A stretch of 64,000 nucleotides of DNA from Bimastos eiseni. Lineage: Eukaryota > Annelida > Clitellata > Crassiclitellata > Lumbricidae. How positions within the stretch are numbered: position 1 is the stretch's first letter; each line of letters begins with the position of its first letter. Under the pieces are notes generated by a model, which searched no databases, was not told the DNA's origin, and saw only the letters and a list, made by a program, of their open reading frames with translations. Below are positions 1-12,535 of the stretch, in pieces. A program made the translations under genes and the position numbers. The stretch lies in NCBI GenBank assembly GCA_959347315.1, contig OY365807.1, forward strand, positions 13,192,214 to 13,256,213, given 5' to 3'.

Positions 1-1441
1 GAATACGTTCGATAAATACGGGGGAAGTTTCCCATTGAATACGTTCGATAAATACGGGGAAAGTTTCCCATTGAATACGTTCGATAAATACGGGGAGGGT
101 GACCCCCTTGGTGCTTACGACAATTACAAGAAACGGTCGTGACTGGTGCCGAAGACCTCAATAATTTCGGCTGTTGCCTCATCTTCTTTTCCCCTGTAAT
201 ATATATACTTGGCTACCTAACGTGGTCATACTTACTCCCGCGGTCTTCCGTGGTTTCTTTATTTACGTGTCTAATCGCAATATCTTTACTCGCGGTTTTC
301 CCGCGATATCTTTACTTGCGCGTCTGATTCGAAATATCTTTATTCGCGGTTTTCCCGTGATACTTCTTCTTGATTGTCTTACGGTCTTTCGATAAATATT
401 CTTGTTGGCTACCTAACGTGGTCATACTTACTCCCGCGGTCTTCCGTGGTTTCTTGACTTGCGTGTCTGATCGCAACAATATCTTTACTCGCGGTTTCCC
501 CGCGATATCTTTACTTGTGTGTCTGAACGCAGTATCTTTAATTGCGGTTTCCCCGCGATATCTCTTCTTGATTGTATTACGGTTTTTCGATAAATATTCT
601 TCTTGGCTACCTAACGTGGTCATAGATACTCCCCGGGTTTTCCCGAAGTCTCAGTATATGTTACGGTGTTGGTGGACAACGGCAAAACGCAGAGGACGGT
701 AAATCGTGGTGCATGATAATTTACACGTGTGAGGCCGGTATGCCACACACGGACATGGAGCGAGAGGTACATGAAGAGTGGAAGGTGCGATTTCCGGTGG
801 ATAAGTGTCTGGGAAAAGGCGACGTTAAGATCAGTGGCCAGCATTGCCTACGGCAAAGTGACGAAGGGACTTGTTACAAATATTTCTGCTCTCCGGAACA
901 GGGAGAACGTTTGATGCCCCCTGTTGGCGATTGTTCAAGAGTCACGAGATGTAGAATGATACGACGAAGCTCAGGTCAAGTAGAGAGAAAGAGGAAAACC
1001 GTCTCTAAGCGAGTAAACAAGAAAGGGAAGACTCCGGTCGGTAAAAGAGCGAACCCTGTTCTGAATAAAGGCCATCCTCAGGACGTTGCCCATCCGGCGA
1101 CCGCGGAAGTGATAGAGTCTGATCCCGAGACAGAGTCATATACTGTTGCCTCTTTTAGAGAAACGGTCAACCCCGATTCTCCTCTGACAGTCACTGCTAC
1201 GATAGGCAGAGATGGAGAACGGTCAGGCTATGCGAAAAATCGACTTAGAAGTGACTCGAGTGGCTCCAGACACAGAAGAGGGCTGGAGCCGACACCGTTG
1301 CGCGACCTGGTAGCGTCCGAACGGTGTACGCCACAATATCCTTGTCTTACGTTACCCCGAGTTTCAGTGGCGGATTTGTTCTTTGTTGCGTGGGGGCGAA
1401 CAAAATTTCAAGGGGCTCTGTGGCGCCTCCAAATTGTCTAA
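1..1441. repeat. Dispersed hairpin-rich repeat family, copy A (left end outside window)
   Basis: The first 100 bases are a tandem array of about 36 bp containing TTCGATAAATACGGGG and GGAAAGTTTCCC. Positions 200-640 repeat modules of the type GGCTACCTAACGTGGTCAT, TATCTTTACTCGCGG and GCGTCTGATCGCAA. Many modules contain a short hairpin, for example CGCGG-TTTTC-CCGCG. The same order of modules recurs at about 24590-28060 (copy B), where a LINE interrupts it. The homology runs on through the region of the 713-1441 reading frame to about 1310, so both belong to one family. No reverse transcriptase, transposase or long terminal repeat is recognised, and the class of element is unknown. Confidence 0.75.
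713..1441 (+). CDS. 242-codon reading frame inside repeat copy A, unknown product
   Basis: An open frame of 242 codons lies at the right end of the repeat. The predicted product is hydrophilic. Its N-terminal third has scattered cysteines, a basic Lys/Arg-rich stretch follows at about residues 75-115, and the rest is Ser/Arg/Thr-rich. I recognise no domain, signal peptide or membrane segment. The homologous stretch of copy B (from about 27379) starts with a matching ATG but meets an in-frame TGA after about 26 codons and has further stops. Either copy B is dead or this frame is open by chance; I favour a repeat-encoded or chance frame over a host gene. Confidence 0.25.
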   Translation: MIIYTCEAGMPHTDMEREVHEEWKVRFPVDKCLGKGDVKISGQHCLRQSDEGTCYKYFCSPEQGERLMPPVGDCSRVTRCRMIRRSSGQVERKRKTVSKRVNKKGKTPVGKRANPVLNKGHPQDVAHPATAEVIESDPETESYTVASFRETVNPDSPLTVTATIGRDGERSGYAKNRLRSDSSGSRHRRGLEPTPLRDLVASERCTPQYPCLTLPRVSVADLFFVAWGRTKFQGALWRLQIV

Positions 1442-2825
1442 TGTAGTAAGTCGCTCCTAATTAAGTCGTCGAATACGTCAAACAGACTCAAACATCTAGT
1501 ATACAGATACTTAAAAATTTAGACACGTAAATTTATGCCAATAGAGCCTACAAGTATTTATGTTGATCTAAGCAAGAAACTTGCTAGTTTATGTTAAATA
1601 CTGTGCCTGATTTCATCGAAGTAAAACGATTTATCATTGATTCAAAGTCAATGTCATCTGCAAGATCACATTCGATTGAAATTAATGCCAATCCTGATAG
1701 GAGTTCGTTTGTTATTGTTGATCGCAAAAACTGATGAACTTCAATGTAGCAGAATGTAACGGGAAGAGTCAGATAAAATTTACATAGAATTGACAAATTA
1801 GGGAGAACTGACGCCAGTTACAATCATGTAGGTTCTGATCGTTCGTTATTGGGTTTATGGGTTACATTTAGTAGGAATTTCAACTGATTGAACAGTAGTT
1901 TGAACTACGGGTAGTCTAGTCATGAATTATGGGCACATTCAATTGTCTCAAACAAGTAAACTAATTAGAACCACACTGCACGATGAAAGATTGTCAGATG
2001 TAGCAGTTTTGTCTGCATCCTGACAGAGTAGTTCATTTGGATTTTGACAAGGTTTTTGAGAAATTTGTAGCTGCAGTGGATCCCAATGCATTTCCGCGTA
2101 CAGCAGACATTATAATTATATTCTAACTAGGCTAACTGTTGACGAGAGTGTAGGCTTACAAAAAGCGAAATGGAACAAGCGCAGTTACTCCTCGTTAAAG
2201 TGATAGACATAAACGAAAAAGGTGTTAACTCAAGGTTAGATAGTCTCCAGTCCGTTGGCAATGCTATGCACCCAGGTGGGACCAACGGTAACCAAAGGAC
2301 TCTCGTCAATCATCGACACTTCACGCGATTGCACGATAGGGGCTTAAGTGCCACTTAATATAGCCGCATTTCAGTTCGCTACATCAAAAAGATGCTGCGC
2401 GTCTCACTATTTAACTTGTAGCCTATTAATGTATAAGTGCAGCTTAAGATATTTTGAAAGTGTTTGCTGTGCAGAATAAAATTCTAAAGCATGAACTTAC
2501 AGCGGTCGAATATATTCCAAGAGTAAGATCTGAGACATGAGATGAGCTGCGTGCTCGAGTTGATGACGGAAGCGCGGCACCTGCAAAGCTTCACACATAG
2601 ATGACCGCTGCAATCGTTGATCTACTTGGGACATAACGGTCCCTGTGATGTTTGTGGGTTCGGTACCAACGCACGAGGTCCGCGCCGTCCTCTCAAACAG
2701 AAGAATCTTGTGGTTTATTCTGACTATAGCCCCGCTAACGATGGGCTACTTGATGTCTGTGATAACGTGTTTTAATACCAATCTTCTTTTGTTCGCTGTG
2801 TTTTTTCAGGTGCCTTGTTGACTGA
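1442..2825. other. No gene recognised
   Basis: The sequence is moderately AT-rich and unique-looking. The longest open frames are 60-70 codons, lack domain similarity and lack convincing splice sites. I see nothing functional here. Confidence 0.6.
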
Positions 2826-2985
2826 AGTGAGATGGGGTTGATTGAGACGAGATGGCGTGGAATGAGGGAAGATGGGGTGGAATGAGGCGAGATGGGGTGA
2901 AATGAGGAGAGATGGGGTGGAATGAGGCGATATATAGTGGAGTTAGGAGAGATTGGGAGGGATGAGGCGAGATTGGGCTCGATAT
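2826..2985. repeat. Minisatellite, about 20-bp GATGGGGTGGAATGAGGCGA units
   Basis: About eight imperfect tandem units with consensus GATGGGGTGGAATGAGGCGA. The units degrade toward the right end. The strand is strongly purine-biased, so stable coding is not expected. Confidence 0.85.
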
Positions 2986-3040
2986 TTTTTTATTATTATT
3001 TTATTTGTAGTGCATGTTTCGTATTACTGCTGGGCCTCTG

Positions 3041-3115
3041 AAGCGGTGTAAAAACCCGTAAGCCCATTGTTAAGGCAGTGGGAACACTGGAGCGGTGTAA
3101 AAACCCGTAAGCCCA
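3041..3115. repeat. Direct repeat, two 25-bp copies 50 bp apart
   Basis: AGCGGTGTAAAAACCCGTAA followed by GCCCA occurs at 3041-3065 and again at 3091-3115, separated by 25 bp. This looks like a short tandem duplication next to the minisatellites on either side. Confidence 0.8.
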
Positions 3116-3159
3116 GTATTATTATCATTTTAAATTTATCAGTTGTTTTGTGTTGAGCC

Positions 3160-3490
3160 GATGGGAGGTGGAATGGAGAGGGACGTGTGACGGTGGAAGA
3201 GGTGGAGGGGATGGGGGTGGGCGGTGTGACGGTGGAAGAGGTGGAGGGGATGGGGGTGGGCGGTGTGACGGTGGAAGAGGTGGAGAGAGATGGGGAGAGG
3301 GAGAGGGCGGTGTGACGGTGGAAGAGGTGAAGAGAGATGGGGGTGGGCGGTGTGACGGTGGAAGAGGTGGAGAGAGATGGGGAGAGGGAGAGGGCGGTGT
3401 GACGGTGGAAGAGGCGGAGGGGGATGGAAGAGGACGGTGGAGGAGGTGGCGGTGGAAAGGAGAGAGTACGGTCTGACGGTGGAAGAAGCG
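3160..3490. repeat. G-rich minisatellite, 39-48-bp units
   Basis: Units share GTGTGACGGTGGAAGAGGTG followed by a GGGATGGGGGTGGGC or GAGAGATGGGGAGAGGGAGA tail. The alternating tails give a higher-order structure. Long frames on both strands here are low-complexity translations of the repeat, not genes. Confidence 0.9.
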
Positions 3491-3560
3491 GATGTGGACT
3501 CGAGACACGGCAGTCGAAGTTGAATCCGACAGAAACTCTACATAGAAAGATGAAGCTCAC

Positions 3561-5694
3561 CCGAAGGTGAGGATTCTACGCTGTATTGTATTTATTATCA
3601 ATTTCATTTCACCAAACATTGGTAGCACAGTATTTGTATGTTCGTTTATTTATCAATAGGGGCAGACATGACGATGCTCCTTTACACGTATTTAGACTTA
3701 GTTGTTAGAATTTTATGTATATAGACAGACAGACAGAGACAGACTGTGATAGAGACAGACAGGTAGACAGAAAATGAGTTTGTAGTTGTTAGAAATTTGA
3801 TGAGGAACACACACACAATATAGGATAGTTTTATGTGTCTAAGAGTTTTGACTTTTGAGATAAAAAAATGTTAAATATTATGATTCCAGTCTAGTATGTC
3901 TACATTGATATAGATGAACTTTGAGATGAACTCGTAGGCCCTATTAAATAATCTCTGCACTCTCTGCAGTCTGTCTGCCTGTCTGATGCTCAGGGACTGT
4001 ATTTCTTTCTTTCTATCATTCTCCATCTCTTTCTTTCTAAATCAATCGATCTATCCATCTATCTGTCTATTTCGCTCTCCTTATTTTTCTCTGGAATTGC
4101 CTCTAATTAAACTTAAAGTATGGACGTCAATTAAGTACGTTTGTTTATATTATTCATTGATTCATTTTCTGTCTACCTGTCTGTATCTATCAGAGTCTGT
4201 CTCTGTCTATCTGTCTGTATACATAATATGTAGGTAAGGCTAAAACACGTGTAAAAGTGGTCTCTGTAGTTCATAAAAACAAAGTCTATTAAAGGCCTAA
4301 CATTCAACCTTTCTTTTTAGTGTTCTTCAACAAAACGGAGATGCTGGAGATCGGGCAAGCGTCTTCAACCACCCGAGATATGAATAACTCGATGCTGCGT
4401 AGTCAATCAAATCATATCAATTTAGAAAGAATTTTTTCATCGAGACAGCTTCTTTTATAAAGAACTCTGAAACTCCGGCTTTGCCTCACGAAATGTGAGG
4501 AATTTAGAACAATACAGTAATAGAATACAAATCAACACTTAAATTGTGTGTCAGATGATTTGCGTGATGGCTTTACGAAGAAAATTGAACTTTGATAGGC
4601 CTACTTGTTAATTTGCTCTAATAATGCTATAAATATATAGAGCCTACTAGCTTTAGAAGCGATATATCGCAACGCCTACTGAAACAAATAGGGCCTACTA
4701 ACGCTACTACTTCTAATGATAATATTATTATTAAACTTGTAGGCTAATACGCATGTAGGCCTATGGGACTAACGTGGGCCCCAGATGGAACGCACTTGCG
4801 AATGTTTGCTGGGAGGGTAGGCCTATGATAATTGAGTAGACTTAAGAGAGAGCCTGCTTCAAAGAGTTTAGTTCACTTAAAATCTTTAGTCTGCTGTAGA
4901 TACTAGCCTACTATATAGACCTATGTAACCTATCTCCCGAATCAGAGAAGACGTCTGTTTTTACACAATTCTGTAAAAATATCAACGTTACTTTATGACA
5001 TAACATAAGCAATCCAGTCAAGGGCCTTGACATATTATGTCTGTTCCGTTTCTATCAAGTTGTTTTGACCCTCAAAGCAGTCGACCTTCACAGTTCTTAC
5101 GAAATTGTCCTACTCCTGTGATACTTCTATACTGACTCACAATACGTAAGCTAATAATGAAAGTTTCATTTTAACCAATCGTGTGACTAGAAAGATTGAT
5201 GCATTCGCATTACTCCTTCGTCCAGGTTTTGGATAGGTATCGAAGCTGTAGCGGGTATAGCTAAAATGTTTGGCAAACGTGTGTTCGGGCCGAAGATGGT
5301 TATTTAGGGACTCGCTCCAGCCAGTAGCAATTATAAATGGTTGTATATATATACGAATATATATATACATATATATGCATATATATATATACATAAATAG
5401 ACATATATAAGCCTATATTTGGATATAATTTATAAAACGTTCTAACTATACGCGGCCGGGTCTCTTATCTCGAAGCGATCTGCTAAAAATAACAAAGAGC
5501 CGTTGGTAAAGGAAACGATGATACTGAATGCATATTGTCATCTTGGTGTTGACAATATAAATTTCCGTATTACCAAAAAAGAACTCCATATGTTACACCT
5601 TCAATAATACGATCACACAAAGATATAGGTCCAACGCGTACAGCGTGCCGTAGGCCTGTTTTAACGGCGGTGTAGTAGGCCAAATACACTCCTC
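3561..5694. other. AT-rich non-coding stretch with simple repeats
   Basis: The interval contains GACA/CTGT-type microsatellites near 3720-3770 and 3960-4215, and a TA-rich run at about 5340-5405. The GTAGGCCTA-like words common in the left part of the window are also present. No frame longer than about 85 codons and no recognisable exon is seen. Confidence 0.6.
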
Positions 5695-6960
5695 CTTTTA
5701 AACACTCCCGGGTCAATTTGTCCTAGGATAAACTGACCCGGGAGTTAATTCTTCCTAGGAACAATTGAGCAGTGGAGTGCAGTGTACCTAGCACATACAC
5801 ACTCCCGCTGGTGAATAGACAATCCCGTGGAGTTAATTCTTCCTAGGACAAATTGACTCCAGGGGAGTTAATTCTTCCTAGGATAAAATGACTCCCACAC
5901 AGAATGCAATAGGGGAGTTAATTCTACCTAGGACAAACTGACTCCCGGGGAGTTAATTCTTCCAAGGATAAATTGACTCATATACCTAATACAGTAGGGG
6001 AGTTAATTGTTCCTAGGAAAAATTGACTCCCATACCGAATGCAATAGGGGAGTTAATTCTTCCTAGGAGAAATTGATCCACGGGAGTTAATTCTTCCTAG
6101 GACAAACTGACTCCCGGGGAGTTAATTGTTCCTAGGAAAAATTGACTCCCATGCCGAATGCAATAGGGGAGTTAATTCTACCTAGAATAAATTGATTTCC
6201 ACATGTAATGCAATTGGGGAGTTAATTCTACCTAGGACAAATTGATCCAGAGGGGTAAATTCCTCCTAGGATAAATTGACACCTATACCTAATGCAGTAG
6301 GGAGTTAATTCTACCTAGGACAAATTGATCCAGAGGGGTAAATTCCTCCTAGGATAAATTGACACCTATACCTAATGCAGTAGGGGAGTTAATTCTACCT
6401 AGGACAAACTGACTCCCGGGGAGTTAATTGTTCCAAGGATAAATTGACTCATATACCTAATACAGTAGGGGAGTTAATTGTTCCTAGGAAAAATTGACTC
6501 CCATGCCGAATGCAATAGGAGAGTTAATTCTAACTAGAATAAATTGATTTCCACATGTAATGCAATTGGGGAGTTAATTCTACCTAGGACAAATTGATCC
6601 AGAGGGGTAAATTCCTCCTAGGATAAATTGACACCTATACCTAATGCAGTAGGGGAGTTATTTCTACCTTGGACAAATTGATCCAGGGGAGTTAATTTAT
6701 CCTAGGAAGAATTAACTCCCCGGGAGTCAGTTTGTCCTAGGTAGAATTAACTCCCCTATTGCATTACATGTGTGGATCAATTTATCCTAGGAAGAATTAA
6801 CTCCCTAGGAGTCAGTTTGTCCTAGGTAGAATTAACTCCCCGGGAGTGTTTATTCGCAGGGGGAGTGTGTTTATCCTAGGAACAATTAACTCCTGAGTCA
6901 ATATCCTAGGATACACTCCGGGAGTTAATTTATACGGGGAGTTAATTTAGCCTGCTACAG
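5695..6960. repeat. Array of near-palindromic CCTAGG-centred units
   Basis: Units have the form GAGTTAATTCTTCCTAGG followed by ACAAATTGACTCCC. Each is close to its own reverse complement: GAGT(T/C)AATT on the left pairs with AATT(G/A)ACTC on the right, around CCTAGG. More than twenty such centres occur. Some units are separated by a 20-bp spacer such as CATACCTAATGCAGTAGGGG. From about 6685 to 6845 the asymmetric positions and the spacer appear in reverse-complement orientation, so the array contains an inversion point. No coding potential is seen. Confidence 0.9.
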
Positions 6961-9900
6961 CGGCATACCTTAGGGCCTGGAGTACTAATTATCAAGTTAA
7001 CGCTCCCTTTGTTAATTTTTATTAATTATCTAAAGAATTTAGTGATTTCCTATAATCATGTTCAAAATCATATTGTAATGATCATAGTAACCATATTATA
7101 AAAATTATTTTCTGCAAATAATTATGCAAAATCCAGGGTGCGCAGATGCGCCCCTTTGCGCCCGCCTGCAGACGCCCATGATGGTCTACAAGCGTTCGCA
7201 GAAATGAGAGACAAAGAGAGACAAAGAGAGACAAAGAGAGACAAAGAGAGACAAAGAGAGACAAAGGGAGACAAAGAGAGACAACGAGATCCTCATAGGA
7301 GTGAAGAGTTCGTGTCGCACGTTGACTTTAATAACGAATAACAAAATAGGCCCCTACGTACGTAAATAAACAAATGAGTAAACACCTATGGATTATAACA
7401 GCAACCTGTACATGTTTAAGCGAAACAAAAGAAATGGTTGTCAATCATTAGAAAGTTAGAACTTTCTACTTGATTTCCTGATTTCTGCTTGAACAGATCC
7501 TATATACAAACGCGCCGCCATCAGAATTCGGTATCGTACACACGGGGACCGTCCAAACAGTACGTCACGTCCACAGGGACAGTTAGACCAGAGGATGATT
7601 ATATATGCCTCAATGGTTTAAATACAATTATACAAGATGTATTTATAAGGTGCATTGATAAGATGAGGAAGTAATAATTTTTCAAGGTTGGCAAGTACAA
7701 TGAAGTTATTATATATTTCACGAGAGAATTGTGCTACTGCTGATATCACGAATCAAGCTATTAGGCCAAGGTACACTTTTTATTTTAATTCCCAATCATG
7801 GATGCAGCAAAAATAGGCCGCGTCTCGTGCTTCTCTTTTCCATTTTACATAACCCCGAGCATGTTTTAACCAACTCCTACCTCCTACCTCCACTCCGTAC
7901 CAATCACCCATTAAGAGCACACAACCATGTTCTCCCACCCAAAGACGACTCTAAATTTATCCGCAGATCATTATACAAAAACAATTACTAGTTTTTTAAA
8001 TTTATTTTAGCGATTGGCCTACTATTGTTCATTGTCACTCGTGCAGGCCTAAGCATCTCTGCGTAATTGTCAGATATTGTTATTTCTAAATAAAGGAATA
8101 TCTTATTATTACTGCGGTTCACTTATCGATGCTGGATTATTTCAGATATTTAAATCTTGGTTTAGTACGGTCCTTGTACGGGAACCCTAAGTAATTATTA
8201 TTATTTTAACAAAAACCTTACTACAGGAGTCGAATTTAACCGTCGGCAGCCACGCAGGGCGCCCATTACGTTACACGTCTCATTTTGAACAAGGCAAGTG
8301 TATAATGATGGCGTGGTATCCATTCAAAAGGACGAGCGGTGAGGAAGGATCTCATCTGATCAGACTCTTATTGAAAATTGAGATGGGTCGAGATTATATT
8401 ATAGGCGTATATAGCCTACGGTAGCTATATATAAGCGTTTTCATTTGCATTTGTTTGCTGTTCTGCTGAGTGTATTTAATAATGAATAGCTCAAGGGAGA
8501 TGATAATTTAAGTTTGATCTTGATTAATGAAATAAAAATAAATCGAAAAGTAAAGGTCAATGCTAATCTCCTATGTATGCTGTAGGCCCCTACGTCTCTC
8601 ACACTCCACCCAATCGACCACTACGTACTAAATGGCGGTTTAGATGGTCAGAACAGCAATACTTGGGGAGCACAGTTGAGCGTAGATCTAGAGAACTGAA
8701 ACGTGATGAGCATTTTTTTATTATACTAAAAGTGGAACTAAGTAAGTAGGCCCATATTCTTCAATGAGATGCACTAGCCATGCAATGCAAGCCTAACACA
8801 TTAAAATAATAATGATAAAAAACCTTGGCAATACTAAACTCAGCCAACCATTATGGGTGGGTCTGATTTTGAGGGACCCTGGCATGCAACCAGGAGAGAT
8901 GCAGGTATTAAGCTGGCCCGAGCCTATGGCTAAAGTCGTCACTGCCACAATACCGCATGCGCGCTATATTCACGGTTATTCCGTCGCACATGGGATACAA
9001 GTCCAAATGGTTTTACATTTACATTATGCTACAGATAACGCTTACCTCCTATAGTATGAGATCGTTTGCTGACTACTATAATAAACTCGCATCATTTTTC
9101 ACAGAAAACCAACGCTGCCGCTAGACTAAATCACTCAAATATTCAAAGACGCTCATGCAATAAAATGAGTAAATTTATGGATGAGGATTTAACCACATAA
9201 ACTCTTAGGAACAAAGTGAACGGAGTTGATTGATAGCAGATGAAGCAATGGTGGTCGTGAAGGGTCGCATTATTTCATTGTTCGAAGGATAGCACTACTC
9301 CTTAAAAGTATAATTATAACAATTTCAACCTTTATCATGCAGATTAGGCATAATCAGTTCGGAAAGTTATTTTAAAAGATAGTTCGGTCTGTGCGAATGT
9401 AAGCCTGTATATAAATATTTTGTCAAGACTTCAATTCAATATCATTATAATTTATCATACCCTCTCTTGCAGTATGTATATGCAGTGTTTGAATTGTCAA
9501 ATTTGAACGGGGGGGGGGGGTTGAAAATTATCCACATGTCAAGTTGTCTCAACCATAATTTCTAGGAACCTTAAACCAGTACACAGAGGCTAAATTGTAA
9601 AGGGCGACAGTGGGTGGGTTTGGGGACACAAATTTTATCTTATAGCTGAGTTTTGTTCAATCATCAGTTTTATTACATTTATCAGGGTAACATTGGCTGC
9701 TGACGTCAAATATAAACACCATAGGGGCTTACATCGGTATTTTACAAACAACATGTACATTTAAGATGTTGAGGTAGTTATCAGATTTGAGTCCCAGTTT
9801 CATTTACTACCAAGGCATACAAGAATCAGTAGTGCTGGTGATTTTAACCTAGACTGATCTACAGTAGGTAGGCTGTACTAATGCACAGCAAACATTATTA

Positions 9901-12535
9901 TGACTTCACCAATAATGAAGTGATATTAATGAAAACAGGACATCGTAACAGTTTTCGTTAAGTTTGAACTCTAGCAATTTCAACTGTTGGCAAGCCTATG
10001 GATGTGTCCAGGGCTCCAGGTTTGCCTGGCTTCAACCAACTTATAACACACTTTTCGACATTCCAATGCGCGAGAGGAAGGGCCATATTTTTGGCGAAAA
10101 ACAGATAGCAAACAGGTTACAAACATTAAAGAAGTCATTAACAGAATGTGTTAGTCAGTCTGTTTCTTTCCGTGGTACGATAGGGATTCATTTGACTAAG
10201 TCATCGCTCAAAATCAGCTCAAGATACAGGCAGCACTATCAAAGTCGTTAACTTAACTTGTTAGGCCTATCTAACATTGTTCCATCACTGTTGTTGAACA
10301 TGCCATACTCTTATACAACATATTATGCAGCTTGTATTTCATTAACAGGAAATTCTTTGCTTACTTTTGCAACCTGTTTTTCACCAAAATTGCTCTATTG
10401 AAAGCATTCTGGGGTCATGATGGTTGAAGAGTGAAAAGATAGACATTATAAAGGAGTGGAGAGTGAGAAAAGTGGAGATACTAAAACTGTAACTGCCTAG
10501 AGGCCAGTTTGGAGATTTCCCATACACACTTACCAGTTTTTGATTCATCAGCCTTCTCAGCTAGACTGTCACATCATCTTAATTTAGTTATCGCTGGTTC
10601 AGTTTCTCCATCAGGACCATCGCATTCTTCAGTAACTGGAAATCGCTTTGGCGGGAAAATCCAAACTTCTGTAAGCTCATTTATGTAGTGCTGAAAGTGG
10701 TTTGATGGTACATACCAACTACAAATTTAGGCCAGTGGCAGATTCCATATCACTGCTGTATGGGCTTCATCTCAATATCATCCCAGTACGCGCAGCTGCT
10801 GCGCCCAGTGGGCACACACCATATAAAGTGGTTAGAGGTCATGCCCTCTCTCTGACACTCCCCGAGACTTATATGTCGACCCCTTCGACGTGCTAACTGA
10901 TGAGGCTTCAAGAAATACTCAGCATAATGCTATCATCCTCACCGAGCCACTTCATTATTACAGGCAGCTCTGTATACTCAGAATATTGCAGGCACACGCA
11001 ATTGCCTACTAGATATTGTTGTTATGTTACTGAAAATGTAACATGACGATTTTTTAAATAAAAAAATATCATAATTAAAGGCTTGAGCACTAGGGACCCG
11101 GTTAAGATACACTAAGCCACTGAAAGTTTATCTGGGGGTTTGCCCTGACCCCCCCAGGTAATTTTTGAGAATTAACTAAGGGGGTTGAAAAACGAACTGG
11201 GGGTTGAACCCTCCCAACCCCTCGACAATTCAATCATTGTGTATATGATTGCACCGTCGGTTGCTTAGTGCACCATACCTCAAGCAAGCATCAACGCTGT
11301 GTAACCGATACTAGAGAGCCGACACACAGCTAGGCACACGTGTGCCAGACACAGCATCGAAATCCAGGCGATGTCACGACCTCTGAACATTAAATTGACT
11401 TGCAGGTCGGCCTCTTATCTCTCGGCCTGGTGTCTTACACCTCACGCTGATGAGACACTCACTGACCAGAGACAACCCGCAAACTAGGACAGGCAGGCAC
11501 ACCACGAACCAGCTAGCTCAGACTCAGACATGAGAAAGACAACAGCAAACACACGTTCAATCGCCAGAAATTTGGGGGATATGGGCTACTCCATCCCCCT
11601 CACCTCAACTTTTTGGGGGGACCGTCCCTCGCTGTCCCCCCTAAGTCTCCGCCCGTGCTCAGCACTATTGAAACTCAATTCATCTGGATTGGTGGTCGAA
11701 GGCGACTTGCGGGTGTTGACAGATGCCTGGTGAATGAAATCTTTCCGCGTTTTCCTTTTTTGACACTGTCCGAGACATTCACCAAGAACTTATAATAGCT
11801 TTTCATGGCATGTCAATCGGCTTACACGCAACTGTGAGGCCTACTATCAGCTTAGCCTGCGACGCAACTACTGCCAAAGAGCATTTGCTTATGATTATGA
11901 AGGTCCGTATGACTGATTTGATTTGTGCCGCGTGGTTGGACTGAGAGCGTAGACTTCCAAGTAGACGTCTTGAGGGCGCTATATAAATGTCAAAATATAT
12001 AAATGTTAAAATGAAAAAATGAACTCGCAAATTGTAAATGCTTGTGATAGTCGCGTCAAGAACAGCTCTTCCAAAGAGGCCCAATAATAATTATTTCGAA
12101 GGAACACTGTTGCAGTTTTGTATTCGCCTATGTCACATCGTATAGGCCTAGCCTACCCACAACAGCCTACTTGCACTATTTATGCAATCTGTACTAGGTT
12201 ATATTTTATATTTTTTATTGTGCATAATAGGCCTAAAGACGAAGTTTATATTCAGTCTCAGACCTACAATATAAGGACCACTTAGCAATATAATTTGATT
12301 TACTTACCTCTGGTTTATTTTTGCTACAATTTGCGCTCTGGGCATGATGTTTAAATATTCTATTTTTGGCATGGAAAATCTGGATAAAATAACCAAGACA
12401 TTGTTCTCAGGGCACAACGAATGTTGTACAGATGTTGAACATCTTGTAGTTTTTTCTTACAAATTGCCAGATGTCCTGAACGGGCCACCGTAGATGTGGT
12501 TGAGTAACCTCCAATAGTATTCTCACCCTCCCTAA
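6961..12535. other. No gene recognised; short simple repeats
   Basis: The only clear structure is a 10-bp tandem repeat, GAGACAAAGA, at about 7205-7285, plus small homopolymer runs such as a G-tract near 9510. Open frames are 60-95 codons without recognisable domains. Two C/G-rich patches (about 11100-11240 and 11280-11740) look different from their surroundings but show no splice-flanked coding signal. Confidence 0.55.

Noticed and set aside
3024..3560. Pro/Ser-rich and Gly-rich frames on both strands
   Set aside because: These are translations of the G-rich minisatellite, open on both strands and with no unique sequence.
5695..6960. Possible CRISPR-like array
   Set aside because: The genome is eukaryotic, the units are near-palindromic with repeated rather than unique spacers, and no cas gene exists.
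7138..7341. Charged Lys/Arg/Glu frame of 67 codons
   Set aside because: It is a translation of the GAGACAAAGA tandem repeat.
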